Shown piece after piece: positions 13,829 to 27,938 of a DNA stretch of 64,000 nucleotides. A model generated the notes under the pieces. The model was not told where the DNA came from. It saw nothing but the letters and a program-made list of their open reading frames with translations, and did no database searches. This DNA is from Argopecten irradians. Taxonomy: Eukaryota > Mollusca > Bivalvia > Pectinida > Pectinidae. The stretch lies in contig NC_091135.1 of NCBI RefSeq assembly GCF_041381155.1, forward strand, positions 65,313,067 through 65,377,066, written 5' to 3'. Numbering within the stretch: position 1 is the stretch's first letter; each line of letters begins with the position of its first letter. The translations under genes and the position numbers were made by a program.

Positions 13829-16800
13829 TAGATATCACGTAGACCTTCATGTTTGGTACACATCTAACATCTGTGTGACTGTGGTATGTACCACTCCGGA
13901 TAGATATCACGTAGACATGTTTGGTACACATCTAACATCTGTGTGACTGTGGTATGTACCACTCCGGATAGATATCACGTAGACATGTTTGGTACACATC
14001 TAACATCTGTGTGACTGTGGTATGTACCACTCCGGATAGATATCACGTAGACATGTTTGGTACACATCTAACATCTGTGTGACTGTGGTATGTACCACTC
14101 CGGATAGATATCACGTAGACATGTTTGGTACACATCTAACATCTGTGTGACTGTGGTATGTACCACTCCGGATAGATATCACGTAGACATGTTTGGTACA
14201 CATCTAACATCTGTGTGACAGTGGTATGTACCACTCCGGATAGATATCACGTAGACATGTTTGGTACACATCTAACATCTGTGTGACTGTGGTATGTACC
14301 ACTCCGGATAGATATCACGTAGACCTTCATGTTTGGTACACATCTAACATCTGTGTGACTGTGGTATGTACCACTCCGGAATGTTTGGTACACATCTAAC
14401 ATCTGTGTGACTGTGGTATGTACCACTCCGGAATGTTTGGTACACATCTAACATCTGTGTGACTGTGGTATGTACCACTCCGGAATGTTTGGTACACATC
14501 TAACATCTGTGTGACTGTGGTATGTACCACTCCGGAATGTTTGGTACACATCTAACATCTGTGTGACGGTGGTATGTACCACTCCGGATAGATATCACGT
14601 AGACATGTTTGGTACACATCTAACATCTGTGTGACGTGGTATGTACCACTCGGAATGTTTGGTACATCTAACATCTGTGTGACGGGATGATATCACGTAG
14701 AATGTTTGGTACACATCTAACATCTGTGTGACTGTGGTATGTACCACTCCGGAATGTTGGTACACACTACATTGTGTGACTGTGGTATGTACCACTCCGG
14801 ATGTTTGGTACACATCTAACATCTGTGTGAGTCATGTACCACTCCGGAATGTTTGGTACACATCAACTCTTTGACGTGGTATGTACCACTCCGGAATGTT
14901 GGTACACATCTAACATCTGTGTGTGACGGTGGTATGTACCACTCCGGAATGTTTGGTACACATCTAACATCTGTGTCACGTGGTATGTACCACTCCGGAA
15001 TGTTTGGTACACATCTAACATCTGTGTGACTGTGGTATGTACCACTCCGGATAGATATCACGTAGACCTTCATGTTTGGTACACATCTAACATCTGTGTG
15101 ACTGTGGTATGTACCACTCCGGAATGTTTGGTACACATCTAACATCTGTGTGACGGTGGTATGTACCACTCCGGAATGTTTGATACACATCTAACATCTG
15201 TGTGACTGTGGTATGTACCACTCCGGATAGATATCACGTAGACATGTTTGGTACACATCTAACATCTGTGTGACTGTGGTATGTACCACTCCGGATAGAT
15301 ATCACGTAGACATGTTTGGTACACATCTAACATCTGTGTGACTGTGGTATGTACCACTCCGGATAGATATCACGTAGACATGTTGGTACACATCTAACAT
15401 CTGTGTGACGGTGGTATGTACCACTCCGGAATGTTTGGTACACATCTAACATCTGTGTGACGGTGGTATGTACCACTCCGGAATGTTTGGTACACATCTA
15501 ACATCTGTGTGACTGTGGTATGTACCACTCCGGAATGTTTGGTACACATCTAACATCTGTGTGACTGTGGTATGTACCACTCCGGAATGTTTGGTACACA
15601 TCTAACATCTGTGTGACGGTGGTATGTACCACTCCGGAATGTTTGGTACACATCTAACATCTGTGTGACTGTGGTATGTACCACTCCGGAATGTTTGGTA
15701 CACATCTAACATCTGTGTGACTGTGGTATGTACCACTCCGGAATGTTTGGTACACATCTAACATCTGTGTGACGGTGGTATGTACCACTCCGGAATGTTT
15801 GGTACACATCTAACATCTGTGTGACGGTGGTATGTACCACTCCGGAATGTTTGGTACACATCTAACATCTGTGTGACTGTGGTATGTACCACTCCGGAAT
15901 GTTTGGTACACATCTAACATCTGTGTGACGGTGGTATGTACCACTCCGGAATGTTTGGTACACATCTAACATCTGTGTGACTGTGGTATGTACCACTCCG
16001 GAATGTTTGGTACACATCTAACATCTGTGTGACTGTGGTATGTACCACTCCGGATAGATATCACGTAGACATGTTTGGTACACATCTAACATCTGTGTGA
16101 CTGTGGTATGTACCACTCCGGAATGTTTGGTACACATCTAACATCTGTGTGACTGTGGTATGTACCACTCCGGAATGTTTGGTACACATCTAACATCTGT
16201 GTGACTGTGGTATGTACCACTCCGGAATGTTTGGTACACATCTAACATCTGTGTGACTGTGGTATGTACCACATCCGGAATGTTTGGTACACATCTAACA
16301 TCTGTGTGACTGTGGTATGTACCACTCCGGAATGTTTGGTACACATCTAACATCTGTGTGACTGTGGTATGTACCACTCCGGAATGTTTGGTACACATCT
16401 AACATCTGTGTGACTGTGGTATGTACCACTCCGGATGTTTGTACAATAACATCTGTGACGTAGACTCGGAATGTTTGGTACACATCTAACATCTGTGTGA
16501 CGGTGGTATGTACCACTCCGGAATGTTTGGTACACATCTAACATCTGTGTGACTGTGGTATGTACCACTCCGGAATGTTTGGTACACATCTAACATCTGT
16601 GTGACGGTGGTATGTACCACTCCGGAATGTTTGGTACACATCTAACATCTGTGTGACTGTGGTATGTACCACTCCGGAATGTTTGGTACACATCTAACAT
16701 CTGTGTGACGGTGGTATGTACCACTCCGGAATGTTTGGTACACATCTAACATCTGTGTGACTGTGGTATGTACCACTCCGGAATGTTTGGTACACATCTA

Positions 16801-18177
16801 ACATCTGTGTGACGGTGGTATGTACCACTCCGGAATGTTTGGTACACATCTAACATCTGTGTGACGGTGGTATGTACCACTCCGGAATGTTTGGTACACA
16901 TCTAACATCTGTGTGACTGTGGTATGTACCACTCCGGAATGTTTGGTACACATCTAACATCTGTGTGACTGTGGTATGTACCACTCCGGAATGTTTGGTA
17001 CACATCTAACATCTGTGTGACTGTGGTATGTACCACTCCGGAATGTTTGGTACACATCTAACATCTGTGTGACTGTGGTATGTACCACTCCGGAATGTTT
17101 GGTACACATCTAACATCTGTGTGACTGTGGTATGTACCACTCCGGAATGTTTGGTACACATCTAACATCTGTGTGACTGTGGTATGTACCACTCCGGAAT
17201 GTTTGGTACACATCTAACATCTGTGTGACTGTGGTATGTACCACTCCGGAATGTTTGGTACACATCTAACATCTGTGTGACTGTGGTATGTACCACTCCG
17301 GAATGTTTGGTACACATCTAACATCTGTGTGACTGTGGTATGTACCACTCCGGAATGTTTGGTACACATCTAACATCTGTGTGACTGTGGTATGTACCAC
17401 TCCGGAATGTTTGGTACACATCTAACATCTGTGTGACTGTGGTATGTACCACTCCGGAATGTTTGGTACACATCTAACATCTGTGTGACTGTGGTATGTA
17501 CCACTCCGGAATGTTTGGTACACATCTAACATCTGTGTGACTGTGGTATGTACCACTCCGGAATGTTTGGTACACATCTAACATCTGTGTGACGGTGGTA
17601 TGTACCACTCCGGAATGTTTGGTACACATCTAACATCTGTGTGACTGTGGTATGTACCACTCCGGAATGTTTGGTACACATCTAACATCTGTGTGACTGT
17701 GGTATGTACCACTCCGGAATGTTTGGTACACATCTAACATCTGTGTGACGGTGGTATGTACCACTCCGGAATGTTTGGTACACATCTAACATCTGTGTGA
17801 CGGTGGTATGTACCACTCCGGAATGTTTGGTACACATCTAACATCTGTGTGACGGTGGTATGTACCACTCCGGAATGTTTGGTACACATCTAACATCTGT
17901 GTGACGGTGGTATGTACCACTCCGGAATGTTTGGTACACATCTAACATCTGTGTGACTGTGGTATGTACCACTCCGGAATGTTTGGTACACATCTAACAT
18001 CTGTGTGACTGTGGTATGTACCACTCCGGAATGTTTGGTACACATCTAACATCTGTGTGACGGTGGTATGTACCACTCCGGAATGTTTGGTACACATCTA
18101 ACATCTGTGTGACTGTGGTATGTCCGGAATGTTTGGTACACATCTAACATCTGTGTGACTGTGGTATGTCCGGAATG
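13829..18177. repeat. 52-bp satellite with a 68-bp long form, about 80 units
   Basis: A head-to-tail array with unit landmarks ATGTTTGGTACACATC, ATCTGTGTGAC, GGTATGTACC and ACTCCGGA. The basic period is 52 bp. A long form carries the extra 16 bases TAGATATCACGTAGAC between CCGGA and ATGTTTGG, giving 68 bp. The left end (13,829-14,330) is made of long units and the rest mainly of short units, with isolated long units near 14,588, 15,049, 15,230-15,380 and 16,050. Units alternate between GTGACTGTGG and GTGACGGTGG. Each unit can fold on itself (GGTACA with TGTACC). The interval 14,640-14,900 and a spot near 16,440 are rich in deletions. The last two units lack six bases. No similarity to the 49-bp satellite or the SINE-like family was seen. 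Confidence 0.97.
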
Positions 18178-19271
18178 CAGCTATAAAGCATTATTTACGT
18201 AAATCAGCCAAGCGATATATTATAAACAATAATCATTTCGTTTTCGGTTGATAAACGTCATAATGGTTGTTATATTTCTGACTTGCATTTGTATGTTTTC
18301 GTTATTGTTATAAACGCTGATATGTAAGCATATACTAGCATGATGAAAAAATTGCTTAAAAACAAATCCTAACAAATAAATGCCAACCAATGTTTTATGT
18401 CGTTTTATTTTTTATTTGATCTATTCGGAATATGGGTGAATGATAATGTCCTAACAATACTTTATACAGTAACTTTAACATTATCTATGTTCCGTAGGTT
18501 TTCTGATTAAAAAATCAGTATCATTATCATGAGGAACATTCTTCCAATTCTGACAAGGACAAGGTTGCATACAGATTTAAGATAAAATGCTGTAAAAATG
18601 TAATTAATAACGGTTAACATCTTGTAACATCGGGCCTGCTGTGTACTCAGACGGGTTGAGTAGTTCATCTCCAAATTTCCACTGGAATGTCTCTGTAGTT
18701 ACTACAAGCACGACCTTTGACCCTAGTTTGTATATATGAAAGGTCAGATTATTTATACAACTCTAATTATGTTTGGCATTTGAGAAAAAAATGCTGAGTA
18801 TTTATAAGGTTATAATCGGGCTCTTGGACGCCGGATGCTTGAGCTGACTCTCAGCGCTAAATTGGTACGTAAGTGCCAGTCAATTTCTGGACAATTTAAA
18901 TGTCCATCTTATCTATTTAATATTAAGATAATTATATTTGCCAAAACAGATATTTCATCGTTGTTTCGAGGTAGTGACCTTTTCAATGGTAAGATTTCGT
19001 CGAATAACAACCGTATTAAGTTTGAACACAATCATTCACTTATTATCTTACCACTGAACGATAGAAAAGTATGTTTTATGACATCTGCTTACAAATACAC
19101 ATAGACATATGACAATTAACCGATTTATTTTATTGATAAACAAACAGTAAGGTATCAACCATACAAAATAAGAAGAATGCACAGGGATATTTACTCCGCG
19201 TAATAATTAATCGCTATTTGCAATCATGAAAGATAATTTCACTGTTCTTCATGTAAATTAAATTAAAACAT
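18178..19271. other. Non-coding stretch
   Basis: AT-rich sequence with no recognised gene or repeat. The 89-codon frame near 18,835 has no recognisable features and an AT-driven composition. Confidence 0.5.
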
Positions 19272-19505
19272 TGGAGATGCGGGGGATCGAACCCCGGGCC
19301 TTTCACATGCAAAGCGAACGCTCTACCACTGAGCTACATCCCCACCATACCTCAATTGCACAATCACATGATGTCTTATCGACTGACGTTGTACGTTTTA
19401 CTTGACCGATTGACGATTGATGAACAAAATTATTTTGAGTATAAAATATCCAGTTATATACAAGCACATTGTAAGTGTCTGATCATTTCATTTTTCGATA
19501 TATTA
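19260..19505. repeat. Copy A of a diverged local duplication containing tRNA-Ala
   Basis: Outside the tRNA, short blocks are collinear with 21,825-22,095. CTTATCGACTGACGT matches AATTATCGACAGACGT, ACGTTTTA occurs in both, and TCTGATCATTTCATTTTT lies about 206 bp (A) or 229 bp (B) past the tRNA. The flanks are heavily diverged while the tRNA sequences are identical. Confidence 0.65.
19272..19343 (-). tRNA. tRNA-Ala (anticodon UGC)
   Basis: On the minus strand a 72-nt sequence folds as a full cloverleaf. The acceptor stem is GGGGATG with CATCTCC, the D arm is GCTC-AGTGGTA-GAGC, and the anticodon arm is TTCGC with loop TTTGCAT and GTGAA (one G-U pair). The T arm contains the canonical GGTTCGATCCC-type B box. 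Anticodon TGC reads alanine GCN codons. The discriminator base is A. A run of As just left of the gene gives the TTTT needed for RNA polymerase III termination. It is identical to the copy at 21,837. No intron. Confidence 0.97.
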
Positions 19506-21222
19506 TTGAAAACACTGACAAACATACTAAATAAAACCATATGGTATACTACTGTACGCTTTTAAGATTGTAAAAGGCGATCTGAACCTGGTGGAAGTTG
19601 TCAGGGAGAATCCCAGTAACTTACCTACTATGGGAACGTTTAAATGAATATATTAGACTTATTCATTTACGCATTTATCTTACATCTTGCAATAAAGGTT
19701 AAAATGAGTACCTTAATTAAAAAATCAGAGGAATGGTCCTGGTAATAATCATACAGAAATAAAACTAACACGAAGCAGAACTCAGCGACATGTTTAAAAA
19801 ACATGAGATGAAAAAAAGTTTGGCATCTGTAACGGCTCACTGAAATAAAACCCTACGCTAAATCTCTGTATTTATCGTTTAATATTCAGGTTCTATTTTC
19901 AAAATAAATCTCGCCATTTCATATATTTACAACGTAGCGATGTTTACAAAACGCTAGTAACAACTGCTCCTTTACTACAACTCCAGCAAAAGTTCATCTT
20001 GAGCTGATACAAACGTTAATCTGAGCAAACTATCTCCATGAAAACAATGTACATTTACACGTATAGTCGCTACAAAGGTTTCACAAATTACATGTATTAA
20101 GTCTTAATTGGTTGATCTGGTGGCGGTTTTATGGATAACTTTCTAGTGTAAATGACAGCAAACCACCGACAGCGGTTTGCTACTGTCCGTGTACATTTCA
20201 GGACATACTGTACAAAGCATTAGACACGCGTTACCATTTCACTTATTCTTATATCACAAGCAAATACTTGTGTGTGTTACAGACACAGAACTGTAAGTAT
20301 ACAGTAAGACAGACCCCCGACTAATCCGGGATAAAAATTGATGCCGGACACTGATAAACGAATATATTTACCATACTGCAGATATCATGATGTTACATAA
20401 CGCAACTGGCATGTCAAGTCGTGATAGGAGAGTTTAGAAAGTTTCATGGGGTGAATTCAATAAAGCATTCTATGTGCGGTTGATGAACCTTAAGGTTTGC
20501 CAACGTAGGAATGACACCATGCAATAAGTTGCGTAGTCATGTATTAGCTAAAGAATAGAGGATGGGTGATCGCATCTGTGTGTCTTTAGGAACGCCGTAT
20601 AGATTAAAAGAATCTTGAATGACACAAAAACAATCGTCGGATTTGAATACATTTTTTCTTGACTCCTTTTCAGTTAAGACTTAGCACTAAATTTAATCGG
20701 TATCAACAAACGTCGTGACCAAAAACTTGCCTCCCATAATCCTCAATTAAATTTAAAAAATCGAACATATCCACACTATATCCAAAATATTGTAATAAAA
20801 ACGGTAGTTTTCCTCCTTTTTTCAGACTTTCAGAAACTTTGTCATGGACGATATTTGTCTCACCCGTTTCCTCTGTTCTCTATGGGTGTGTCTCATTATT
20901 ATTTGATTGAATTGTTTTAGATTATATGACAATCTGGAGGTTTTCTCTGTTGATTTGGTTTGTAAATATGATTTCCCATTTCCCATCCAACATTAAAACC
21001 TACCTGATATGTCCCTATGGCCTTGTGGAGATCTCGGTTTACTTCTTTACTCGTATTTCCCTTGATGTACATAAGAACATACGCCCCTTACAATTGATGA
21101 GTTGCACAGAAGAGTTCAAAATATAAAAGTACTGTATACAATTTGACATAAATGATGTACATCTGAAGGACAAGGGCAAAAGACAGAAAGAATCAGAACG
21201 AATATGACTGGATGTCAGTAAA
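19344..21222. other. Non-coding stretch between the tRNA genes
   Basis: AT-rich, with no recognised gene. Open frames at 19,356 and 20,926 are short and featureless. Confidence 0.5.
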
Positions 21223-21405
21223 ATGTGACCGGGTGGGGTGTGTTGCTTGGTGTCTTCGGCAGCATGCTTCAGTGATATAGCACTATAAATGGGGCAATAC
21301 TTCCACTATAAAAGAAGACACAACACGTATACCGCAGTCTTCCACACATCTCACACCACATATATGGGAGTCCTGGCTGTTAATAGGACGTTACTTAATC
21401 AAACA
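21223..21405 (+). mobile_element. 5'-truncated SINE-like copy
   Basis: The copy begins at TGTGACCGGGTGGGG, the middle of the consensus. It passes through GGTGTCTTCGGCAGCATGCT and GATATAGCACTATAAA, and ends in the family's tail TTAATCAAACAAACAAA. A missing 5' part with an intact tail is typical of incomplete reverse transcription. Confidence 0.85.
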
Positions 21406-21824
21406 AACAAAGCATTACTACTATACAAGGTTCAGTATAATAAGTGTTTTACATATCAAGTCACAGAGATGTCCATAGTTTGATAAAAACTGTAATAAAA
21501 GCTCGAGCACTATCGCACTAATCGTTGTTATGCTACTTCTAAACCATGGCCGTTTTCGATTATAGGGTTTGACTGGTTGGACCTAGTTGTTCGTTTATTA
21601 ATTAAAGACGGACCTGGTGATTTCATATTGTTTTCAGACGAGCTTTGAAAAAGCCTTCACAAGCCTGTATCATAAACTGCAGGTCCGTGAGGATTTGTAC
21701 TTGAAATAATGACTTTAACAAACGGTCGAACCGGTTGTTCCGAAATAAACGAAAACGGCTCTAGTTCCAGGTTTTTAAAAATATGTTTTATAAACATAGT
21801 TTATGACATCTACTGAATATAAAA

Positions 21825-22095
21825 AAATCAAATTATTGGAGATGCGGGGGATCGAACCCCGGGCCTTTCACATGCAAAGCGAACGCTCTACCACTGAGCT
21901 ACATCCCCGCCATATAGTTTACAATTTGTTAAATTATCGACAGACGTATCACGTTTTAAAATATACATTTTCACCTTACAAGGCCACTGATGTGAAATTA
22001 GAGATTAGAGATTAATAAACACAATTACCATCAATATAAACATGCCCTGTAGCCCATTGCACGTTTCTGATCATTTCATTTTTGTGATATCCATG
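21825..22095. repeat. Copy B of the diverged local duplication containing tRNA-Ala
   Basis: Partner of 19,260-19,505, about 2.57 kb away and in the same orientation. The shared blocks are described at copy A. Confidence 0.65.
21837..21908 (-). tRNA. tRNA-Ala (anticodon UGC)
   Basis: Identical over all 72 nt to the tRNA at 19,272-19,343, with the same cloverleaf, TGC anticodon and discriminator A. A run of seven As lies about 10 bp left of the gene, which is a strong T7 terminator on the minus strand. The 70-codon forward frame over this gene is an artefact. Confidence 0.97.
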
Positions 22096-22686
22096 GCCCA
22101 CATGCTAAACAGACGACCATATTGTATAGCCAGGTTCAGAATGATTGGTGTTTTCAACAGAAAGTCACAGGGAAGTTCATACATTGATAAATGATTTAAT
22201 AAAATTTTTAATTGTAAAAAATCAGCAGGGGTCGAAGGATAGCTCATATTACTGAAATAATATTTGCTCAACGAAGAAAATTAAAATAGATTGAGTAAAT
22301 TAAAATTTTCACAACATTACAGAAAATGTTGCCGATCTACCTTCCACACATACTAGGATCAATTACATTAAACACTAGACAAAATAAGTTCCAAGTATGA
22401 CCACCATACGATGTTGAAGTATCAGGTCCTGTGATAACGACCCTGACAGCTCATTAACCTGCACGAAACATAGGTAGATACAACTTCTTTGTACGTGATA
22501 CTTACCCTACATCTGGGATATAACCAAGCACTATACACTCCTCACAGCAGGAACTGCACGGACAGGTGGTAAGGCTGGGCAAAAACTATTGGCATAAGAT
22601 GAAATCAGGGAAACATGTGTCATAAAAACATATATTACCAGATCAAAGCATCTGGTGTATAAGCCAGAATTAAGAATATTTATTTA

Positions 22687-22845
22687 AACAAGAGGCCCAT
22701 GGGCCTAAACGGTCACCTGAGTTCGGATATAGAATGAAACAAAAACATATAAACACTACATACTGGCCCTTGAATTCGGTCAGTGATTTTATAAATTTGA
22801 CTTTGAAATCTATGAAGAGTATTTGCTTCCATCAAACCTGTGAAC
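22687..22845. mobile_element. Terminal fragment of the AGGCCCATGGGCCT-ended element family
   Basis: It starts AACAAGAGGCCCATGGGCCT, followed by AACGGTCACCTGA, ATAGAATGAAACAAA, TACTGGCCCTTGAA and GAAGAGTATTTGCTTCCA. The same landmarks occur in reverse complement at 53,630-53,803. The first block includes a perfect 14-bp palindrome (22,693-22,706). The class is not determined. Confidence 0.75.
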
Positions 22846-25800
22846 TTTTTTTTTTACTTCAGGAGTAGAATACATGGCATATTAATAATTTTCCTTTTTT
22901 CATACTTACCTTATTTGTTAAATTTATCAACTGAATACTAGTATATAATTTAATTGGTATAATCTATAGCTAGGAAAGGGCGTATATAGGCCTAGCATGT
23001 TGCCCAATCCTATTGTTTTTTTTTTCAATAAAATTGGTTGAAATGAGAAGGATGTGCCCGACTGGTCACTTAAGGATGTCATGAAAAAAATGCGACCCAT
23101 GATCGGCACAAGTATGTCGTTGCTCTCAATACAAACAATAATAGTATCATTATAAGCTAAATTAAGCAACGAAATGATTGATAACGTCATGACATAATCA
23201 AAGGTAAATGGACATACTAAAAGTGAATGATCTATATCATAACAATTTTAATATGTATGAACCCACAGCTTATCATATTGACATAAAAGTGAAGAGTTTG
23301 CTTGATGAACAATATCCATCTGCTGATAAAACGAATCAGTTAATACATTCTGTTTTGTTTTAAATAAAAAATTGAGCATCAGGTTCCCGGGGGATTAATG
23401 TTTGAGATCTGGAACTGGAACGTTCACATCAACGTCGTAATAATTTGGTTGTGTGCGTCAGTAACGTGTGTTGGTAATGGTAAATCACAAGATCTGTTTA
23501 CAGATAACACATGTAATTATAAAGTAAACGTTATCCTGCGATTTATTTATATAAAACCATATGTAAGCTGTGATGTAGTTACATATTATTTATTAATATT
23601 TGTATATAAACATCCACAAACTTAGCCTTGGGTATATATCAGCTGTCATTTTGTCCGTAAAACGTATGATAGATTTCCCAATTATTAACATATTTGCATT
23701 TTTTTCATCAACATGGACGTAGGTGATTTAAAGATCCGAATGCTTGGAATTTGGTTTCTTTCGCTTATTTTTGGTTTTGTTAATTATTTATCTCCCCAGA
23801 GTTGCTATCAATATTGACGTTTTTTCCTCTGTGGTCAAGGTTGATGTTATATTCACCAGGAAAACATTGACTTGAATTCATGTTAAGGACAACACGACGT
23901 GACATTATAGCATGATATATTGTTACTTGTTTTAGCAATCATAATGCCAGCGTTTTATGTAAGTACATACTCACTGTATCTTGTCTGATTTTATACCATA
24001 TGTTCTGCAGGAAAAGATGAAATAAAGATCCAAAACTCACATCATTACCAAAGCCATTCAGCATCCTCATGTAATTAATATATCTGTATTCTAAGTATAG
24101 AAGTGTATTCTACTCAAATAATTGAAATGAGAAGTGCAGCAATATCTATATATATATGGGACAAAGAAGTAATTCCAACCGTGTGGACAAAAAAATGTCA
24201 AATTTTCAAGGCGATCTGCCCCTTTATCAAGACACACAAAAGGAACACGGTTAAATAATATGACACGAACAGTAAAACGGGACAATGAAAGAAGACACAT
24301 ATTTAACAGCACAATGGAGCGTAATTATATATATTGGGAGGAACAATATTCCGACTATTAAAATGAAGATGTTTACATAACAAAAAGTTATTACGGCAGC
24401 TTACATCCTGACAATGATACTGTATCACAAAGCATTTTAAACGGAAATAAATCATAGTGTGCTTTGTTTTCTGATCAGCATGTATCATGTTTTGTGTCAT
24501 GTGGCCTTCCTTATTGGACAAACGCAAACTTAAAACACTTGTGATTGTAAAGGTGATTACCCTTTTCTTTTCATACACAACCGAACATTTCCTCGCCGTG
24601 CATTTATATAATTTCAAACTGGATATCAGAGTGATAAAAGGATGGGTAATGATTGTTGAATATCTTGGGGTAATTACCCATGTTTGTACACACTCGAGTG
24701 GCTTCCAGTAACATATCATCATGAATTGACAGCATTCCTTTCTGGGTATCACTTGGATAGAGGGATGGGGTAGACGATAACCTTTGTAAGCTGTGAGGGC
24801 ACCACGGCTGAAATAACACCGATAAAACTCCTACAATGTAACGCTACTCCACGTCACACCAACATCTACAAAGGCCATAGATATTTCATTGATATCTCGA
24901 TTTTCTGTTTTATCTAATTGATGATGTAGGTCTAACCAGGTCAGCGAGTTGAGCTATCTTATGGAGCATTGTAAAGCACGGGCTGAACGTGTGGGAGGTG
25001 GTAACATATCCTTGGGAAAGAGACATTTGTTGACACCAGATCACTCCAATCTCACAGGAGGTGCTTGTTCATAGTTTTATTTAGAAACGTAAGTGTGTGA
25101 AAACGCTCATTTCAATATGTGTCCACCTAGAGTATAATATCAAACGCGAGAAACATGTTGATACGATGTCAAGTCGAAAATATCACAACTGAAACATCTT
25201 AATAAGCGTGGCCCAGAGGTTGACGACTCATCGAAAAACACCAAGACATCTATTAAATCATTTCACCAACATATTGCCAATTGTCAAAGAACACTTCAAC
25301 AGTTGAAACGTTCATGTGTTACTTTACATCTCAAATTAATCAGTTAATGATATCCCGTGTTATCTAATCTGCTTTGGGTGCTTCATTGATGAACTGTTCC
25401 CTTTTTAGGAAATATTTGTACGTTGTGTCAGTCATAAACGATATTTTAAATGTTACGTATTACTATAGTCGTTCTTAGGGCAACGGAAAAGTCTCAGTGT
25501 AAGTTAAAGTGTATACAATTATATATAAATTCAATGTACCATATGTTCATTTTTGACGCTATATGTTCATACACAGTTTTTATCTGTTTGATACATTTAG
25601 GTGAGTGATTTATACTTCATTCCTGTTATTCTACATCTCTCAGCAGTTCTCATTAAAAGTTCGTCTGGCTTTGATCCACATTAAACTTCTAGTTTATCCT
25701 TTGTAGTAAGTCTATTTGAGATGAACCAGATAGCTCAAAATTCCAAACATGGCAGAATATCCTCCAAGCGGAACTACTTAGAACGTTGAAAAAAATCTGA

Positions 25801-27933
25801 AATGTTCTCAAAGTGGTTTCCGCTCCATTCCATTGCTTCTCACATTAAAGCGTGACCTTGCAGTGGTAACTGTAGATATGTAATATCCATTGGACTGCTG
25901 TGTTTAGATTGACCGTGAAGCTTTTATGTGTTGATTACAATATACAAACCTACACAAGGACTTGCTGTTTAACTTAACAGATATATAGGATCACACGATA
26001 TTTCAATCACATATCAAAGTCGTGAACACAGTGAGTGTCTCCATGTTAGACCGCCCAGTTCTGTTCAGAAAATTAGTTCATTAACGTTTAATCAAGTTAA
26101 TTACAATAAATAGCAGTGTTTATATCCATCTGCTGGGCATTTCAGATAAATAATTTATTCTAATATCATTTCATGATTATGTAGCTTTGGGATTAGTTTT
26201 TTTATAAACGTGTAATTATATAGGATGATAATACCTCTTATAGATAAACAGTAGAACATAGAAACGTCTTTTATTTACTTTCAAGAATCTTGGCATCACG
26301 CTATCTTGACCAATCTAACCGTAATATTTTATCACTTAAATAAATGTTCGGGCTCTGTTTCATTATATCTAAACACTAGAAACAGTTTACAGTCATACAA
26401 TTAGTCCCATACCAGTATAAATTTACCAATTTTTATTATTCAGTATTATTCAGTGTAATAATGTTTTAAGTTATTAAAATCAGTATCTGTGTTGCTTTTA
26501 AAAACACCTGCCACATGTACGGGTTAAGCTGTATATAAAACGAATTGTCCTGATTCAGTTATCAAATAAATAACATACATTCATGAATGACGTAGGCACA
26601 CAAAATCAACCAAAAAGAAAAAGAAATCCGCGTCAAAATGAGAATCTATGTCAAAATATTATTTTCAAATTCATGCCAATATAGTTAACTAAAATACAAA
26701 ACAAAATACAGAGAACAAAATATGAATCGTGTCTATATCCTTAAAAACTGACATATTTTTGTTTAAACCCAATTAGGAAGTTAGATACAAGTTAGATTCA
26801 AACATGCAGCATTTGCTCATATGACGTTTTGCTTTTTACATCACTTACCCCTTTCACTACTTCTAGTTGATTTTAAATCTTGCTCTCATAGAAGTGTTTT
26901 TTTGCTTAGAGTTCAGTCATCTAATCACTTTCTCACAACTCTATGCTGAAATGAAAGAATAAAAAATCGTTTGTGGCGTTTTGTTACATCATTAATAGAA
27001 TGTGTTATACACAGATAATTTGTAAAGTGATGCATATGACAGACAGGAAATAAAACATTGGTGCGGACTGCTGCGTCGGTTGTCATCATACCGACGTTAG
27101 TGTGTTGACGTACGTATGTCGTCTGTAGGAACGAGCACTGTGTAAAACAGGAGGGAGTTATAACCCAGTCAATACTCTCTTAACAAACTACATGGACAAC
27201 TCGTTATCAATATATTATAGCGGTATTGATTGTTGTTTCTGGCACATTTGAGTTTCCTTCAAAGTTAAATGATGAATAATCATTTGTCTCTCACCCTCCC
27301 ATGACATACTACCCTCTTGTTCAATATTAACCAGCAGGGTAGCTAGTGATACACGACCAGGACTTCATCATGTCATTTCAAGGAAACCACTTTAGATGCT
27401 ACAAATATTTCAATGCCACCTGCATTTACTAAATGATTTCTTTTGTACGAGATGGTACCAAACTACACTAAATAACATATTGGCCATTGGTAACCAACAT
27501 TCATTAGATAAAATTATTCGTAAATTGAATGCTAGATTAGTCTAACGTATAATATTACAGGTACAGACGGCACATTTTGAATCATATAATACAGATGTAA
27601 TGTTTTAATTGGGTTTTGAACAAATGAAATATCGTAATGGAGACAATTGATCTTCTCATGTATGTATACAAAATTTCCATTTCTTCTTTATCACGTCGTA
27701 GCAGTGCTTTTTAATTTAAGCTAGGCTTCATAAACGTAGCGTCTTCTATTGTCAACTTCTACAAATGATCAAGGGGAGGAAAAGAAAGCTTAAAGAAATA
27801 GAGCCACGTATTCTACACGAAAACATACAGAGAAGTGCATAAAAAGATGTACTGCCGGAAATTTGGTTTTTAAGGCGATGTGTTTCCTCATGATGACGTC
27901 ATCGATAATCCATCCCTATCTAATCACATCATG
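22846..27933. other. Long gene-free AT-rich stretch
   Basis: No tandem repeat, SINE-like copy, tRNA or convincing exon was seen. Open frames of 70-149 codons (for example 24,303-24,752 minus) have AT-driven composition, no domain signature and overlap frames on the other strand. A TGACGTCA palindrome lies near 27,894, just outside the LTR element. It may be chance. Confidence 0.5.
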
Positions 27934-27938
27934 GTATT
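27934..27938. repeat. Target-site duplication GTATT, left copy
   Basis: GTATT immediately left of the LTR element. The matching copy is at 30,219-30,223. Confidence 0.9.

Noticed and set aside
14247..16589. Minus-strand frames with repeated VVHTTVTQMLDVYQTF
   Set aside because: Translation of the 52-bp satellite, broken at every indel.
21803..22015. 70-codon plus-strand frame with MRGIEPRAFHMQSERSTTEL
   Set aside because: Antisense translation of the tRNA-Ala gene, a common artefact.
24303..24752. 149-codon minus-strand frame, the longest outside repeats apart from the aquaporin and the LTR element
   Set aside because: AT-driven composition rich in Ile, Lys, Tyr and Cys, no recognisable motif, and a 74-codon frame on the other strand. 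Not supported as a gene.
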